A stretch of DNA of 64,000 nucleotides from Myxococcus fulvus (GCF_900111765.1 NZ_FOIB01000002.1:1178001-1242000), one strand, 5' to 3'; numbered from the stretch's first letter, positions 27,510 to 36,740 are shown. Numbers and translations are program-made. The notes: generated by a model not told the origin, from the letters alone.

Positions 27510-28082
27510 TCATCCCACTCCCGCGGCCAGCAGCCGCGACAGCAACTGGCGCTTCACCCGCGCGCGGAAGCGCTCCAGGCGCATCGTCACCGCGCTCTTG
27601 CCCAGTCCCAGGCGCTCGGCGATCTCCCGCGCGCTCAGCTCGCCCTCCAGATAGAACAGGCGCACCGTCTCCTTCTCGGGGCCCTCGGGCAGCGATTCAA
27701 TCAGCTCGCGCACCACCGCCACGCGCCGCTCCAGCTCCAGCGCCGGAGGAATCGCGGGCGTGGTCGACTCCAGCTCCAGCGCCAGGTCCTCCGCCGCGCG
27801 GCCTCGCAGCTGCGCGCCCCGGCTGAGCGACTGCGCATGGTGTCGGGCAATCGTCACCAACCAGCTCCCGAAGGCGCGGGGGTGCTGGAGCCGGGGCAGC
27901 TCGCGGAAGGCCCGGACGAAGGTCTCCTGGACCACGTCCTCCACCTCCGCGGGCCCCAGCGCCGAGTAGCCCAGCGCGACGCGGCGCACGGCCCCATGGA
28001 AGCGCTGGTACAGCTCGCGGTGCGCGTCCTGCGCCCCTTCGGCTGCCCGTCGGATGCAGGTGGCGACCTCCTCCTCCGTCAC
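27510..28082 (-). CDS. ECF-type RNA polymerase sigma factor
   Basis: A 190-residue sigma-70 family factor with only regions 2 and 4. Region 2: LYQRFHGAVRRVALGYSALG, AEVEDVVQETFVRAFRELPR, FGSWLVTIARHHA. Region 4: LIESLPEGPEKETVRLFYLE, SAREIAERLGLGKSAVTMRL. The GTG at 28080-28082 is chosen as start because GGGGAGAG lies about 6 bases upstream; a longer frame begins with unrelated residues. It is the first gene of a four-gene operon (sigma, anti-sigma, caspase lipoprotein, Asp-tailed lipoprotein), and probably activates its own promoter. Confidence 0.88.
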   Translation of the reverse strand: MTEEEVATCIRRAAEGAQDAHRELYQRFHGAVRRVALGYSALGPAEVEDVVQETFVRAFRELPRLQHPRAFGSWLVTIARHHAQSLSRGAQLRGRAAEDLALELESTTPAIPPALELERRVAVVRELIESLPEGPEKETVRLFYLEGELSAREIAERLGLGKSAVTMRLERFRARVKRQLLSRLLAAGVG

Positions 28083-28390
28083 GCCTGCTCTCCCCCGCCC
28101 ATCCCCCACGCATCCCCACGTGCGTCCACCTGGGAGCACACGAAGAGGGCTCCGGACCACCGGAAGCACTCCCATCTCGAGGCACGCGCACAAGCCATGT
28201 CTCCCCAGTCAGTACCTGTCTCATGGGAAGGAGTCACGGGCCCCGTTTCGGCCACGCCGCCCTTCATGCAGGCGAGGTGATGTGGCCGATTCGGGCCTCG
28301 GGGCTCCTTCATTTCCAGACCGGGATTTTCGGGCGGCGGCAGGCCGGAGACGCCGCTCGCCAGGTCCCTCGATACCAGGAGATGGAAGGT

Positions 28391-29140
28391 ATGCGATTCA
28401 TCGGATTGTGCGTGTCCGCCATGCTGCTCTCGGCTTGCGGCAGTGAGGACGGCGTCAAGGTCGGACTGAGCACCCGGGTGGGCGCGGCGCGTGGCGCCCA
28501 GGCCGTCGCCAAGAGCGCTCAGCAGCAGGAGCCCGCCACCGGCATCACGCTGGACCGGGTGCGCCTGTCCGTGCGCGAGCTGGAGCTGGAGTACGAGGGC
28601 GATGACCGCGATGACGGCCGGGACGACGATGATGACGACGACCAGCTGGACTCGCGCGATGACGACGAGCAGCGGCTGGGGCCCGTCCTCATCGACCTGT
28701 CCGCGGAGGACCTGAATGGCCGCATCGTCCCCGTGGGCAACCTGCGCGTGACGCCGGGCATCTTCGATGAAATCGAGTTCGACATCGGCAAGGTCACCGT
28801 CGCCCAGGCGGGCCAGGACGCGCCCCTGCGGGAGCTTGCCGAGCTGGGCGCCTCGGTGGTCATCGACGGCCACATCGACGGGCAGCCCTTCAGCTTCGTC
28901 TCCAGCGTGCGCCTGGAGCAGGAGCGCGAGGCGCGCTTCGAGGTGAAGGAGGGCCAGGAGCCCAACATCACGCTCAACATCGACCCGACCGGCTGGTTCG
29001 TCGACGGCAACGGGCAGCGGCTGGACCCGCGCGACGCGGCCGCCCGCGCCACCATCGAGAACAACCTGCGCCGCTCCATCGACGCCTTCGACGACGACGA
29101 CCGGGACGGTGACGAGGACGACGACCACGACGACGACTGA
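28391..29140 (+). CDS. Asp-rich lipoprotein (DUF4382-like)
   Basis: A 249-residue lipoprotein (MRFIGLCVSAMLLSAC, Cys16). AGGAG at 28377-28381 fixes ATG 28391. The core (ITLDRVRLSVRELELEYEGD, VLIDLSAEDLNGRIVPVGN, PGIFDEIEFDIGKVTVAQAG) resembles the DUF4382 layout. Two very acidic stretches occur: one around residues 74-95 with runs of up to seven Asp, and the C-terminal DDDDRDGDEDDDHDDD. These could bind calcium. It is divergent from the sigma operon (308 bases between starts), whose last gene also has an acidic tail; a shared promoter region and shared function are possible. Confidence 0.75.
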   Translation: MRFIGLCVSAMLLSACGSEDGVKVGLSTRVGAARGAQAVAKSAQQQEPATGITLDRVRLSVRELELEYEGDDRDDGRDDDDDDDQLDSRDDDEQRLGPVLIDLSAEDLNGRIVPVGNLRVTPGIFDEIEFDIGKVTVAQAGQDAPLRELAELGASVVIDGHIDGQPFSFVSSVRLEQEREARFEVKEGQEPNITLNIDPTGWFVDGNGQRLDPRDAAARATIENNLRRSIDAFDDDDRDGDEDDDHDDD

Positions 29141-29269
29141 AGCTCGGGAATGAAGTCGGGTTGCAACGGCAACCCCATCCCAAGAACATCAGAAAATGAT
29201 CAATCTGGACTTCCACGATTAATCAGGATTGTCCTTGGCCTCCTCACCATCCTGAATGAGGAGGCCTTC

Positions 29270-30940
29270 GTGATTCGTTCGCGGCTTCGTGAAGCATGGC
29301 TGTGTGGTTTCGCCTCGCTGGGCATGCTGGTCGGCTGTGGTGCGCAGGAGGGGGACGGCGTCGAACAATCCCGCTCCACGGTGACGTCGCCGCTGGTGGG
29401 GCAGAAGCTGGTCATCAACCCGGCCAACGTCCAACCCGACGGCGTCCGTCCGACGCTGGGCGTCTATCAGAACCTGTATGACGAGCAGGCGTTGATAGGG
29501 GACCCGCGCGCGGGCTCGACCTTCAAGCCCGCGACGACCTGGGGCAACGTCGTCTACAACGAGAACCAGTACCCCATGGGTTTCGTCATCGACCTGGGGC
29601 AGCTGTACGACGTGACGGAGGTCGGCGTGTTCGACACGTACGACTCCGGCACCGTCTACTTCAGCGTCGGCACGCCGGGCGCGTGGTCCACGCCCCTGTC
29701 CCTCACCACCAACGGGTGGGAGCAGTGGAAGTGGCTGACGGTGGGCCAGCGCACGCGCTACCTCCACTTCGCGCGCAGCATGTACGGCGCGTCGAATGAA
29801 ATCGTCGTCTACGGCACCCCGGCGGGCACGACGGCGAACGTGCCGCCCACCGCCTCCGCGGGCCTGGACCAGACGCTCATCCTGCCCACGTCGTCGGCGC
29901 AGCTGACGGGCACGGCGAGCGACCCGGACGGGACGGTGGTGTCACGGCAGTGGACGCAGGTCTCCGGCCCCAACACCGCGACGCTGACAGGCGCCACCAC
30001 GCTGTCCGCCACGGCCTCCGGCCTCGTGGTCGGACTCTACGAGTTCGAGCTGAGCGTGACGGATGACCAGGGTGCCTCGGCGACCTCTCGCACGAAGGTC
30101 CGGGTGGAGCCCGCCATCACCGGACGTGGGACCACCGTCGAGATCTACAAGGACACCACGCGCGCGTTCCACGGCAACTATGGCCACGTCGTGTACCTGC
30201 CCTCGGGTTACGATGCGGGCACGAACTGGCCCATCGTCATCTTCCTGCATGGCGCGGGTGAGCGGGGAGACGGCGGGCCGAACCAGCTCAAGCGGGTCCG
30301 CAATCTGGGGCTCCAGTCGTACATCGACCATGACGGGAAGGACTATCCCTTCATCCTCGTGTCGCCGCAGACGATCCCCGGCCTCTTCTGGAACGACCAG
30401 GAGGCCCTGGACGACCTGAACCCGTTCATCGAGCGGATGCTGTCGACGTACAAGGTCGACCGCAAGCGCGTGTACCTGACGGGCCTGAGCATGGGCGGCG
30501 CGGGCACGTTCTCCTATGCGTCCACCTTCCCCGCGAAGCTGGCGGCCGCGATTCCGGTCTGCAACGGCGGCGACGGCTCCTCCATCCCCCGCGCGCAGGC
30601 CATCGTGAACGCCAACCTCCCCATCTGGGCCCTGCATGCCGTCAACGACTCCCTGTACACCGGGACGGCCCGGTGGTTCACGCGCCTGGGCAATGTCCTG
30701 GGCGTCGCGAACGACGTCATGGTCGGACAGACGCCCGGCCGGACGCAGACGGCTCAATTCCGCCAGACCCCGGCGCGGTGGGAGTGGGTCGACGGTCAGA
30801 CGCTGGTGGATGCGAATGGCAACCCACCCGACCGTCCGCTGTTCTTCACCCTCTTCCACAACGGCGGCCATGAAATCTGGGACCGCGTCTACCAGGACCC
30901 GAGGGTGCTGAGCTGGCTGCTCGCGCAGCAGCGCCCGTGA
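29270..30940 (+). CDS. PKD-domain esterase lipoprotein
   Basis: A 556-residue lipoprotein; GTG at 29270 follows GAGGAGG (29258-29264) and begins a signal ending LGMLVGC (Cys23). Domains: a galactose-binding-like beta sandwich (~45-190; MGFVIDLGQLYDVTEVGVFD), a PKD/K319L-like Ig domain (PPTASAGLDQTLILPTSSAQ ... ASDPDGTVVSRQWTQVSGPN), and an alpha/beta-hydrolase of the feruloyl/acetylxylan-esterase type. In the last, IVIFLHGAGERGDGG is the oxyanion region, Ser407 lies in LTGLSMGGAG and His534 in FHNGGHEIW. Probably a cell-surface polysaccharide or polyester esterase. A paralogue of similar layout is at 54231-55754. Confidence 0.88.
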   Translation: MIRSRLREAWLCGFASLGMLVGCGAQEGDGVEQSRSTVTSPLVGQKLVINPANVQPDGVRPTLGVYQNLYDEQALIGDPRAGSTFKPATTWGNVVYNENQYPMGFVIDLGQLYDVTEVGVFDTYDSGTVYFSVGTPGAWSTPLSLTTNGWEQWKWLTVGQRTRYLHFARSMYGASNEIVVYGTPAGTTANVPPTASAGLDQTLILPTSSAQLTGTASDPDGTVVSRQWTQVSGPNTATLTGATTLSATASGLVVGLYEFELSVTDDQGASATSRTKVRVEPAITGRGTTVEIYKDTTRAFHGNYGHVVYLPSGYDAGTNWPIVIFLHGAGERGDGGPNQLKRVRNLGLQSYIDHDGKDYPFILVSPQTIPGLFWNDQEALDDLNPFIERMLSTYKVDRKRVYLTGLSMGGAGTFSYASTFPAKLAAAIPVCNGGDGSSIPRAQAIVNANLPIWALHAVNDSLYTGTARWFTRLGNVLGVANDVMVGQTPGRTQTAQFRQTPARWEWVDGQTLVDANGNPPDRPLFFTLFHNGGHEIWDRVYQDPRVLSWLLAQQRP

Positions 30941-31069
30941 GCCAGGCTCCGCCGGAGTGATGCGGGCGCGAAGTGGACCAGTCACTCCCGGGTAACTGGT
31001 CCTTCTCGCGCCGGGGGGCCGCGCGCATCCTGCGCCGGCCTTCCACCTTCCCTCCTCGGGCAAGCCCTC

Positions 31070-31693
31070 ATGAACGACGACGCCTCGCTCTCTCGCAGGA
31101 AGCTGTTGACCCACACGCTCGCGGGTGTGAGCGCCATGCCCTTCGTGTCCGTGCCGGGGCTGCTTGCCGCCACCGCGGCGCCCGACAAGCCCACCACCCA
31201 CGGCACGTGGTCCATGCCCGCGACGCTCCCCACGGGCGGCCCGCGCGACTTCGACTTCCTCGTGGGCACCTGGAAGAGCGTCAACCGACGCCTGAAGAAG
31301 CGCTGGGTGGGCAGCACCGACTGGGACGTCTTCCCCAACACCCTGCGCTGCGAGAGCCGCCTGGGTGGCATCGTCAACATCGACGAGGTGGAGTTCCCCA
31401 CCAAGGGCTGGGCGGGGATGACGGTGCGCACGTACGACGTCGAGAAGCGGCAGTGGTCGCTGTATTGGATCAACAGCCGGCAGGGCGTCCTCTTTCCACC
31501 CGTGGTCGGCGGCTTCACGGGGGACGTGGGGCGCTTCTACGGCGACGACACCGACGAGGGCCGGCCCATCAAGTGTGTCTTCCAATGGCGGAAGCTGGGG
31601 CCGGACAAGGCGCTGTGGGAGCAGGCGTTCTCGCTCGACGGCAAGACGTGGGAGACGAACTGGAGCGTCGAGCACACCCGGGTGAAGGGCTGA
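31070..31693 (+). CDS. Tat-exported DUF1579-like protein
   Basis: A 207-residue protein with a Tat-like leader (SLSRRKLLTHTLAGVSAMPF, then VSVPGLLAATAA). The body has FDFLVGTWKSVNRRLKKRWV, STDWDVFPNTLRCESRLGG and FYGDDTDEGRPIKCVFQWRK, a lipocalin-like beta-barrel pattern resembling DUF1579 family members. The function is unknown. It is transcribed just ahead of the MocR regulator (19 bases), perhaps in one unit. Confidence 0.75.
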   Translation: MNDDASLSRRKLLTHTLAGVSAMPFVSVPGLLAATAAPDKPTTHGTWSMPATLPTGGPRDFDFLVGTWKSVNRRLKKRWVGSTDWDVFPNTLRCESRLGGIVNIDEVEFPTKGWAGMTVRTYDVEKRQWSLYWINSRQGVLFPPVVGGFTGDVGRFYGDDTDEGRPIKCVFQWRKLGPDKALWEQAFSLDGKTWETNWSVEHTRVKG

Positions 31694-31712
31694 GCGACTA
31701 ACATGCCGGGGG

Positions 31713-33230
31713 ATGGCCAGACACACAGGCTCCGTCTTCTCGGTCGACGTCTCGGGGTTGGAGCCCACGCGGGCCCAGCCCGTCTCCGCGCGAATCAGCG
31801 ACCGGCTGCGCGCCGCCATCCGCCAGGGCTCGCTCGTGGGCAACGCCCGGCTGCCCTCGGCGCGGACGCTCGCGAAGGACTTCGGCGTGGCGAGGAACAC
31901 CGTCGAGGGGGCGCTGGCCCAGCTCGTCTCGGAGGGCTACATCGTGCGGCGTCGGGGCTCCGGTAGCTTCGTCGCGACACACCTCCCCGAGCATGACGCG
32001 CCCCCGCTCGTGCCGAGCCCCACACCCCTCGGGGCCAGCGCCCCCTCGCGGCCTCCACGGCTGTCCCAGCGCGCCCTCGCGCTGCGCGACTACCCGGGCC
32101 ACACGGTCGCCGCGAGGACGCTGCCCTTCACGCCCTCGCTGCCGCCCGTGCGGCTGTTCCCCCGCGACATCTGGAACCGGCTGCTCGCCCGCGAGGCGGC
32201 GCGCCCCGGTACGGACTACTGGACCTATGGCGCGAGCAACGGCCTGCCCGCGCTGAGGGAGGCCATCGCCGCGCACGCCTCCGCCATGCGCGCGGTGCGC
32301 TGCACGCCGGAGCAGGTGGTGGTGGTGACGAGCACCCAGCAGGCCGTGGAGCTCGCGGGCAAGGCGCTCGCGGACCCGGGAGACCGCGTCTGGGTGGAGC
32401 TGCCGGGCTATCCCCCCGTGCGCCACTGCCTGCGCTCCATCGGGCTGCACATCGTCGATGTGCCCGTGGACACCGAGGGCCTGGACGTCGACGCCGGGAG
32501 GCGCCTCGCGCCCGAGGCGCGCCTGGCCTACGTCACGCCCGCGCACCAGTACCCGCTGGGCCATGAGCTGTCGCTGACACGCCGCAAGGCGCTGCTCGAC
32601 TGGGCGCGCGCGGCGGACGCGCATGTCATCGAGGACGACTACGACGGGGACTATCGCTACGAGGGCCGCCCCATCGCGTCCCTGCAGGGAATGGACGCGG
32701 AGGACCGCGTCATCTACGTGGGCAGCTTCAACAAGCTGCTCTTCCCGGGGTTGAGAATCGCGTACGCCATCGTGCCCCAGGCGCTCGTGGGGGCGTTCGT
32801 GGACGCCAAGCACGTGGCGGACGGGCACACGGCCCTGCTGACGCAGGGGGTGCTGGCGGCGTTCATCCAGGAGGGGCATCTGGCGCGGCACCTGCGCAAG
32901 ACTCGCGCCGCCTACGACGAGCGGCGGCGGGCCTTCCTCGAGGAGGCGCGGGTGCTGGAGCCCTGGCTGGAGTTCGGCCCGGCGAGGGCGGGGCTGCACG
33001 TCGCGGCGTACTTCCGTGAAGACGCCTCGCGCCGCTGGGACGACCGCGCCGTGGCGCAGGCGTGTGCGAAGGAGGGCATCGAGGTCCATGCGCTCTCGCG
33101 CTATGGCGCCACGGGGCGGGCCGGGCTCGTCTTCGGTTTCGCGAGCGCCACGCGGGCGGCCACCCGCTCCGGGCTGCAGGTGGTGCGGCGGGTCCTCGAG
33201 GACGGAGCTGGCGCACCGCGCAAGGGCTGA
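31713..33230 (+). CDS. MocR/PdxR-type GntR regulator with aminotransferase domain
   Basis: A 505-residue regulator. The N-terminal GntR winged helix (~20-90) contains QPVSARISDRLRAAIRQGSL, LPSARTLAKDFGVARNTVEG and LVSEGYIVRRRGSGSFV. The C-terminal fold-type-I aminotransferase domain (~150-500) has TPAHQYPLGHELSLTRRKAL, VIEDDYDGDYRYEGRP and the PLP lysine Lys341 in VGSFNKLLFPGLRIAY. MocR proteins use PLP or an aldimine as effector and often control vitamin B6 or amino-acid genes. No pdxST neighbours are present, so the target is unknown; the gene upstream is a candidate. Confidence 0.9.
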   Translation: MARHTGSVFSVDVSGLEPTRAQPVSARISDRLRAAIRQGSLVGNARLPSARTLAKDFGVARNTVEGALAQLVSEGYIVRRRGSGSFVATHLPEHDAPPLVPSPTPLGASAPSRPPRLSQRALALRDYPGHTVAARTLPFTPSLPPVRLFPRDIWNRLLAREAARPGTDYWTYGASNGLPALREAIAAHASAMRAVRCTPEQVVVVTSTQQAVELAGKALADPGDRVWVELPGYPPVRHCLRSIGLHIVDVPVDTEGLDVDAGRRLAPEARLAYVTPAHQYPLGHELSLTRRKALLDWARAADAHVIEDDYDGDYRYEGRPIASLQGMDAEDRVIYVGSFNKLLFPGLRIAYAIVPQALVGAFVDAKHVADGHTALLTQGVLAAFIQEGHLARHLRKTRAAYDERRRAFLEEARVLEPWLEFGPARAGLHVAAYFREDASRRWDDRAVAQACAKEGIEVHALSRYGATGRAGLVFGFASATRAATRSGLQVVRRVLEDGAGAPRKG

Positions 33231-33248
33231 ACACGCCTATCCTGGGGG

Positions 33249-34360
33249 ATGGGATTCTTCGTCTCCGCGTCCGGCACGCTCGCGTCCCGGCTCATCGGCG
33301 TCGTCCTGCTGGTCATGCTGTCGGGCTGCCGCGCCAGCTACGTGCAGCACACCGCGAAGATGCGGACGCTGGCGGACGAGGGGCGCTTCGACGAGGCGCT
33401 GGCGGAGCTGGACACGGCCGCGCGGAACGAGGAGTTGGAGTTGGACCCGCTGCTGGTCGCCGCGGACCGGGGTGGGCTGCTGCATCGCGCGGGGGACTGG
33501 GAGGGGAGCAGCCGGGTGTTCGTCGAGGCATCGCGGCTGGCGGATGAGCACGAGGTCGTCCGGCTCAGCGAGGAGTTCACGGGGAACATCCCCTGGCGCA
33601 TGGGGGCGCTGGAGCGGCAGACGCTGCACACGCTCAACGCGTTGAACTACCTCCAGCTCGGACGCGCGGACGAGGCCGCCGTCGAGGCGCGGCTGACGAG
33701 CGCGCTCAACCTGCAGCGGCACCTGATGCAGCGCTACGACGTCCAGTTGGAGCACCACCTGCTCGCCATCCCCATCGACGAGGAGCTGCGGCCCTATCTG
33801 GTCCAGAGCGTCATCGGGCTGTATGTGAGCGGGCTCGCGCACGAGGTGGCTGGGAACGAGGAGTCGGCGTTCATCGACTATCTCGCCGCGTGGCGCATCA
33901 CCCGGAGCGCGCCGCGCGGGGCTCCGTCGAGCATGACGCACCTGGAGCCCTGTTGCTCGCGCAGGCGCGGAGGCTGGGGCGTCCGGAGCTGGAGGAGCTG
34001 GAGCGATACATCCAGGCGCCCGTGGCGCCGGGGCTTGATGGAGCAGGGGAGCTGGTCGTCGTCGTGGAGACGGGGAAGCTGCCACAGCGGTGCATCCTCG
34101 AGCGCGCGGAGGGCCAGCGGGTCTGGAGCGCGTGCCCGCGCCCGTGGGTCCGAGGGCAGGTGCGAGTCGAGGTGGATGGAGCGGGCTGGGAGACGGAGAC
34201 CGTCACCTCGCTGGAGAACCTCTTGTTGCGGCGAGGCAATGTCGGAGCGCTGCTCGATGCGACGCGGCAGCCCAACCTCGGCCCCGCTCCTCCCAGGCGC
34301 GAGCGTAGAGCGTATGGGTATAGGAAAAACCATCCGCCGACAGGCGAGGGATGCCGATGA
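33249..34360 (+). pseudogene. Frameshifted COG3014-like TPR lipoprotein
   Basis: The first frame from ATG 33249 encodes a lipoprotein leader (LIGVVLLVMLSGC, Cys27) and helical repeats (LADEGRFDEALAELDTAARN, LHTLNALNYLQLGRADEAAV, YVSGLAHEVAGNEESAFIDY). Near 33885-33905 coding potential moves to another frame: HPERAARGSVEHDAPGALLL, AQARRLGRPELEELERYI, GAGELVVVVETGKLPQR, TVTSLENLLLRRGNVGALLD, stopping at 34360. The GELVVVVE motif is typical of COG3014-like proteins, whose C-terminal ~100 residues appear missing. It is either a real inactivating indel or a sequencing error. The 3' part overlaps the convergent gene below. Confidence 0.65.
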
Positions 34361-34577
34361 GGGCGGTCCTCACCCCATCCTCGCCCTGCGCCTCGTCACG
34401 GACCTCGCTCCCCATCTGCTTCGCCGTCTGCCAGAGCGTGTCCAGCGGGACGTCGTAGTCGTAATCGCAGACCTGTTGCCGCAGGTACTCCGCTTCACCC
34501 TCCATCCGGCGCAAGGCCCCACAGCCCGATGAAGCGACGACACCGATGACGAGCAGTCCGCGCAGGAGGAGGTTCAT
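34203..34577 (-). CDS. Small lipoprotein, probably truncated
   Basis: A 124-residue lipoprotein (MNLLLRGLLVIGVVASSGC, Cys19; GGAAGG just upstream) with MEGEAEYLRQQVCDYDYDVP and LSADGFSYTHTLYARAWEER. After about residue 95 the sequence becomes low in structure (GWAAASHRAALRHCLAATRG) and overlaps the end of the convergent TPR lipoprotein by 158 bases. I infer that a deletion fused the two genes tail to tail. No family is recognised for the N-terminal part. Confidence 0.55.
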   Translation of the reverse strand: MNLLLRGLLVIGVVASSGCGALRRMEGEAEYLRQQVCDYDYDVPLDTLWQTAKQMGSEVRDEAQGEDGVRTALIGIPRLSADGFSYTHTLYARAWEERGRGWAAASHRAALRHCLAATRGSPAR

Positions 34578-34658
34578 GCGCCTTCCACTCAAGACCAGGG
34601 CCTCCCCGCGCCGCAAGAGGCCCTGGCCACGGCGTCGACACGCTCGAAGGTGGCGTGC

Positions 34659-36740
34659 TCAGTCCAGGAGGAGTGAGTAGGGCCCGTAACTGAAGCTCAT
34701 CGACGCGGTCTCAGGGCGGACCAGGATGTGGTGGACGCCGGACGAGGTGGGCGTGAAGTTCCCCTCGAAGCTCCTGGGAAGCTCCGTGCCGTCCGGGGCC
34801 AGCACCCGCACCACGGTCGTGAAGCCCGCGTTGGCACGCACCCGGTGCGGCCAGCCCGCGAACAGGCTCACCGAAAACACGTCCACGTCATACGTAGAGT
34901 CCAGCACCGCGGGCAGACTCACCGGATGGCTGATGGGCGTCGCATCGCCCACCCTATCCCCATGGTCGTCCGTGCCCAGGTATTCGAGCGTGAGCTGGTA
35001 GGAGTCCGCACTGGTGAAGACGTAGACAGGCGCCGTCACGTGGGCATCCAGGTAGTAGCTGCGGGTGGAGCCCTGACCCGTATGGAGCGTGCGAAGCGCT
35101 CCGGCGGGGGACTGGAGGGTCGGGTTACAATCAATGCAGCTCACGCGATAGAGCGCGTTTGCCTCCATGGTGAAGACGAACACGTCCACGTCGCTGCTGA
35201 CAGGACACTCACCAGAAAGGGTCTGCCCAGGCGCGAGCGAAGTGGCCGTCTCCGGCGTGTTCCCGTGGTCGTCCAGCCCCAGGTCACGGGCCTGGATGGA
35301 ATAGGTCCCCGCTTCCCGGAAGGACTCGACGCTCACCTCCAGGAAGTAGACCGAGTCCTGGGGCGCGAGGAAGTTGGATTGATTGGACAGGTTCTGGAGC
35401 ACCGTCCCCTGTGCGTTCTTGAGTCTCATGACGCCCGCGCGTCCAGGGGCGGCCGCCGCCACGAAGGAGTAGCTGTGGCCGGCATGCACGGGGAAGGAGA
35501 AGACATCCACATCGAGGCGCGTCTCCAGATGCCCCGTCAGTAGCGTGGGGACCTGCACCGCGGTCGCGGCCGCGAGCGTGTTCCCGTGGTCATCGAAGCC
35601 CAGGTCATCGAAGCGACAGGAGTAGGGCCCCACATAGGAGGGGCTGGAGCTCACCTCCACGAAGTACTCGGCGACAGCAGCCGCCTCCACAGCGACACGC
35701 GACGCCTGGTTCGTGGCGCTGTAGCTGGCCTCCACCATCTGTCCCGTGGCGTTCGTGAGAAACAACGTCGGGCCCAAGGACTGTCCGGGGAGGAGCTCAC
35801 ACATGAAGCGATAGATGTGTCCCACCTGCGTGGTGAAGGAGAAGACGTCCCGGTCCATTCCACCGGAGAGCTGCCCCGTGAAAGGCACCGAGGACGGCGT
35901 CAACGGGGTGGCGTACTCCCGCGCGTCACCGTGGTCGTCCAAGCCCAGGGTCTCGAACTGAAGCGTATAGGCCGAGCGGATGATGGGAATCTGCCAGTAG
36001 GCGGACGTCACCTCCACCCGGTAGGTGCCGTCATGTGTCGCATTGAAGGAAGCCGTGCCCGCGGGCTCACCCGAGGCCACGCCCGTGGGCCCGAGGACCT
36101 TCACCAGACACGGCATTGCCGGGTCCAGGGACGTACACGTGACCCGGTGAAAGGCGCCGTGGGACAGGGAGCGGGAGAACATATCCATGTCCGTGCGCAG
36201 CTCCAGCACGCCAGTGGCCTGGGTGCCCGGGAGCCAGGGAGTGGCGGTCGCCAGCCACTCACCATGGTCGTCCTGCCCGACGTCCTCCAGCACGCAGTTG
36301 TAGGAGCCGGACAGCTCCTCGTGGACGGCGAACATCTTCAGATAGGTGGTCTGCGCGGTGTGGGTCTTGAAGAAGAGGCTCTGCCCGGACGAAATCCAGG
36401 CATGGACCCACTCCAGACGCTCCCCGTTCACATCGATGTGCTCGAGGCCCCAGCCCACGAGCGGCTCCGGGAAGGTGCAGTGAAAGCGGTAGTAGTGCCG
36501 GGCCTCTGACTGGAAGGCGAAGATGTCCCGGTCCATCGAGTTCTCCAGCGTCCCTCCGAAGGTACCGGAAGAGGCGGGGAGGAGCGTGGCGGTGGCCGGC
36601 GTGTCCCCGTGGTCGTCGAGCAGGCCGGAATACTTGCCAGGGTCGCCCTCCCCTCCCGGACTGGAGAGCGCTCCGCCGCACCCCAGCGCGAACACCCAGA
36701 TGGACAGACAACGGCAGAAGACTCGTGACAATGGGGTCAT
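34659..36740 (-). CDS. Surface lipoprotein with six PPC-like repeats
   Basis: A 693-residue lipoprotein: MTPLSRVFCRCLSIWVFALGC (Cys21). Of two nearby ATGs, 36740 is correctly spaced from GGAGGA. The rest is six tandem repeats of about 105-110 residues, each opening with DDHG (DDHGDTPATAT, DDHGEWLATAT, DDHGDAREYAT, DDHGNTLAAAT, DDHGNTPETAT, DDHGDRVGDAT). Each continues with a D-x-D-x-F motif (MDRDIFAFQ, MDRDVFSFT, LDVDVFSFP, SDVDVFVFT, YDVDVFSVS) and a Y-R-F/V strand. This is the pre-peptidase C-terminal (PPC) beta-sandwich pattern, here without any peptidase. Probably an extracellular binding or adhesion protein; the conserved Asp residues may bind calcium. Confidence 0.85.
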   Translation of the reverse strand: MTPLSRVFCRCLSIWVFALGCGGALSSPGGEGDPGKYSGLLDDHGDTPATATLLPASSGTFGGTLENSMDRDIFAFQSEARHYYRFHCTFPEPLVGWGLEHIDVNGERLEWVHAWISSGQSLFFKTHTAQTTYLKMFAVHEELSGSYNCVLEDVGQDDHGEWLATATPWLPGTQATGVLELRTDMDMFSRSLSHGAFHRVTCTSLDPAMPCLVKVLGPTGVASGEPAGTASFNATHDGTYRVEVTSAYWQIPIIRSAYTLQFETLGLDDHGDAREYATPLTPSSVPFTGQLSGGMDRDVFSFTTQVGHIYRFMCELLPGQSLGPTLFLTNATGQMVEASYSATNQASRVAVEAAAVAEYFVEVSSSPSYVGPYSCRFDDLGFDDHGNTLAAATAVQVPTLLTGHLETRLDVDVFSFPVHAGHSYSFVAAAAPGRAGVMRLKNAQGTVLQNLSNQSNFLAPQDSVYFLEVSVESFREAGTYSIQARDLGLDDHGNTPETATSLAPGQTLSGECPVSSDVDVFVFTMEANALYRVSCIDCNPTLQSPAGALRTLHTGQGSTRSYYLDAHVTAPVYVFTSADSYQLTLEYLGTDDHGDRVGDATPISHPVSLPAVLDSTYDVDVFSVSLFAGWPHRVRANAGFTTVVRVLAPDGTELPRSFEGNFTPTSSGVHHILVRPETASMSFSYGPYSLLLD

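Noticed and set aside
28610..28680. GAC/GAT-rich low-complexity tract as a microsatellite
   Set aside because: It is an in-frame poly-Asp coding segment with mixed codons, so it is treated as part of the lipoprotein.
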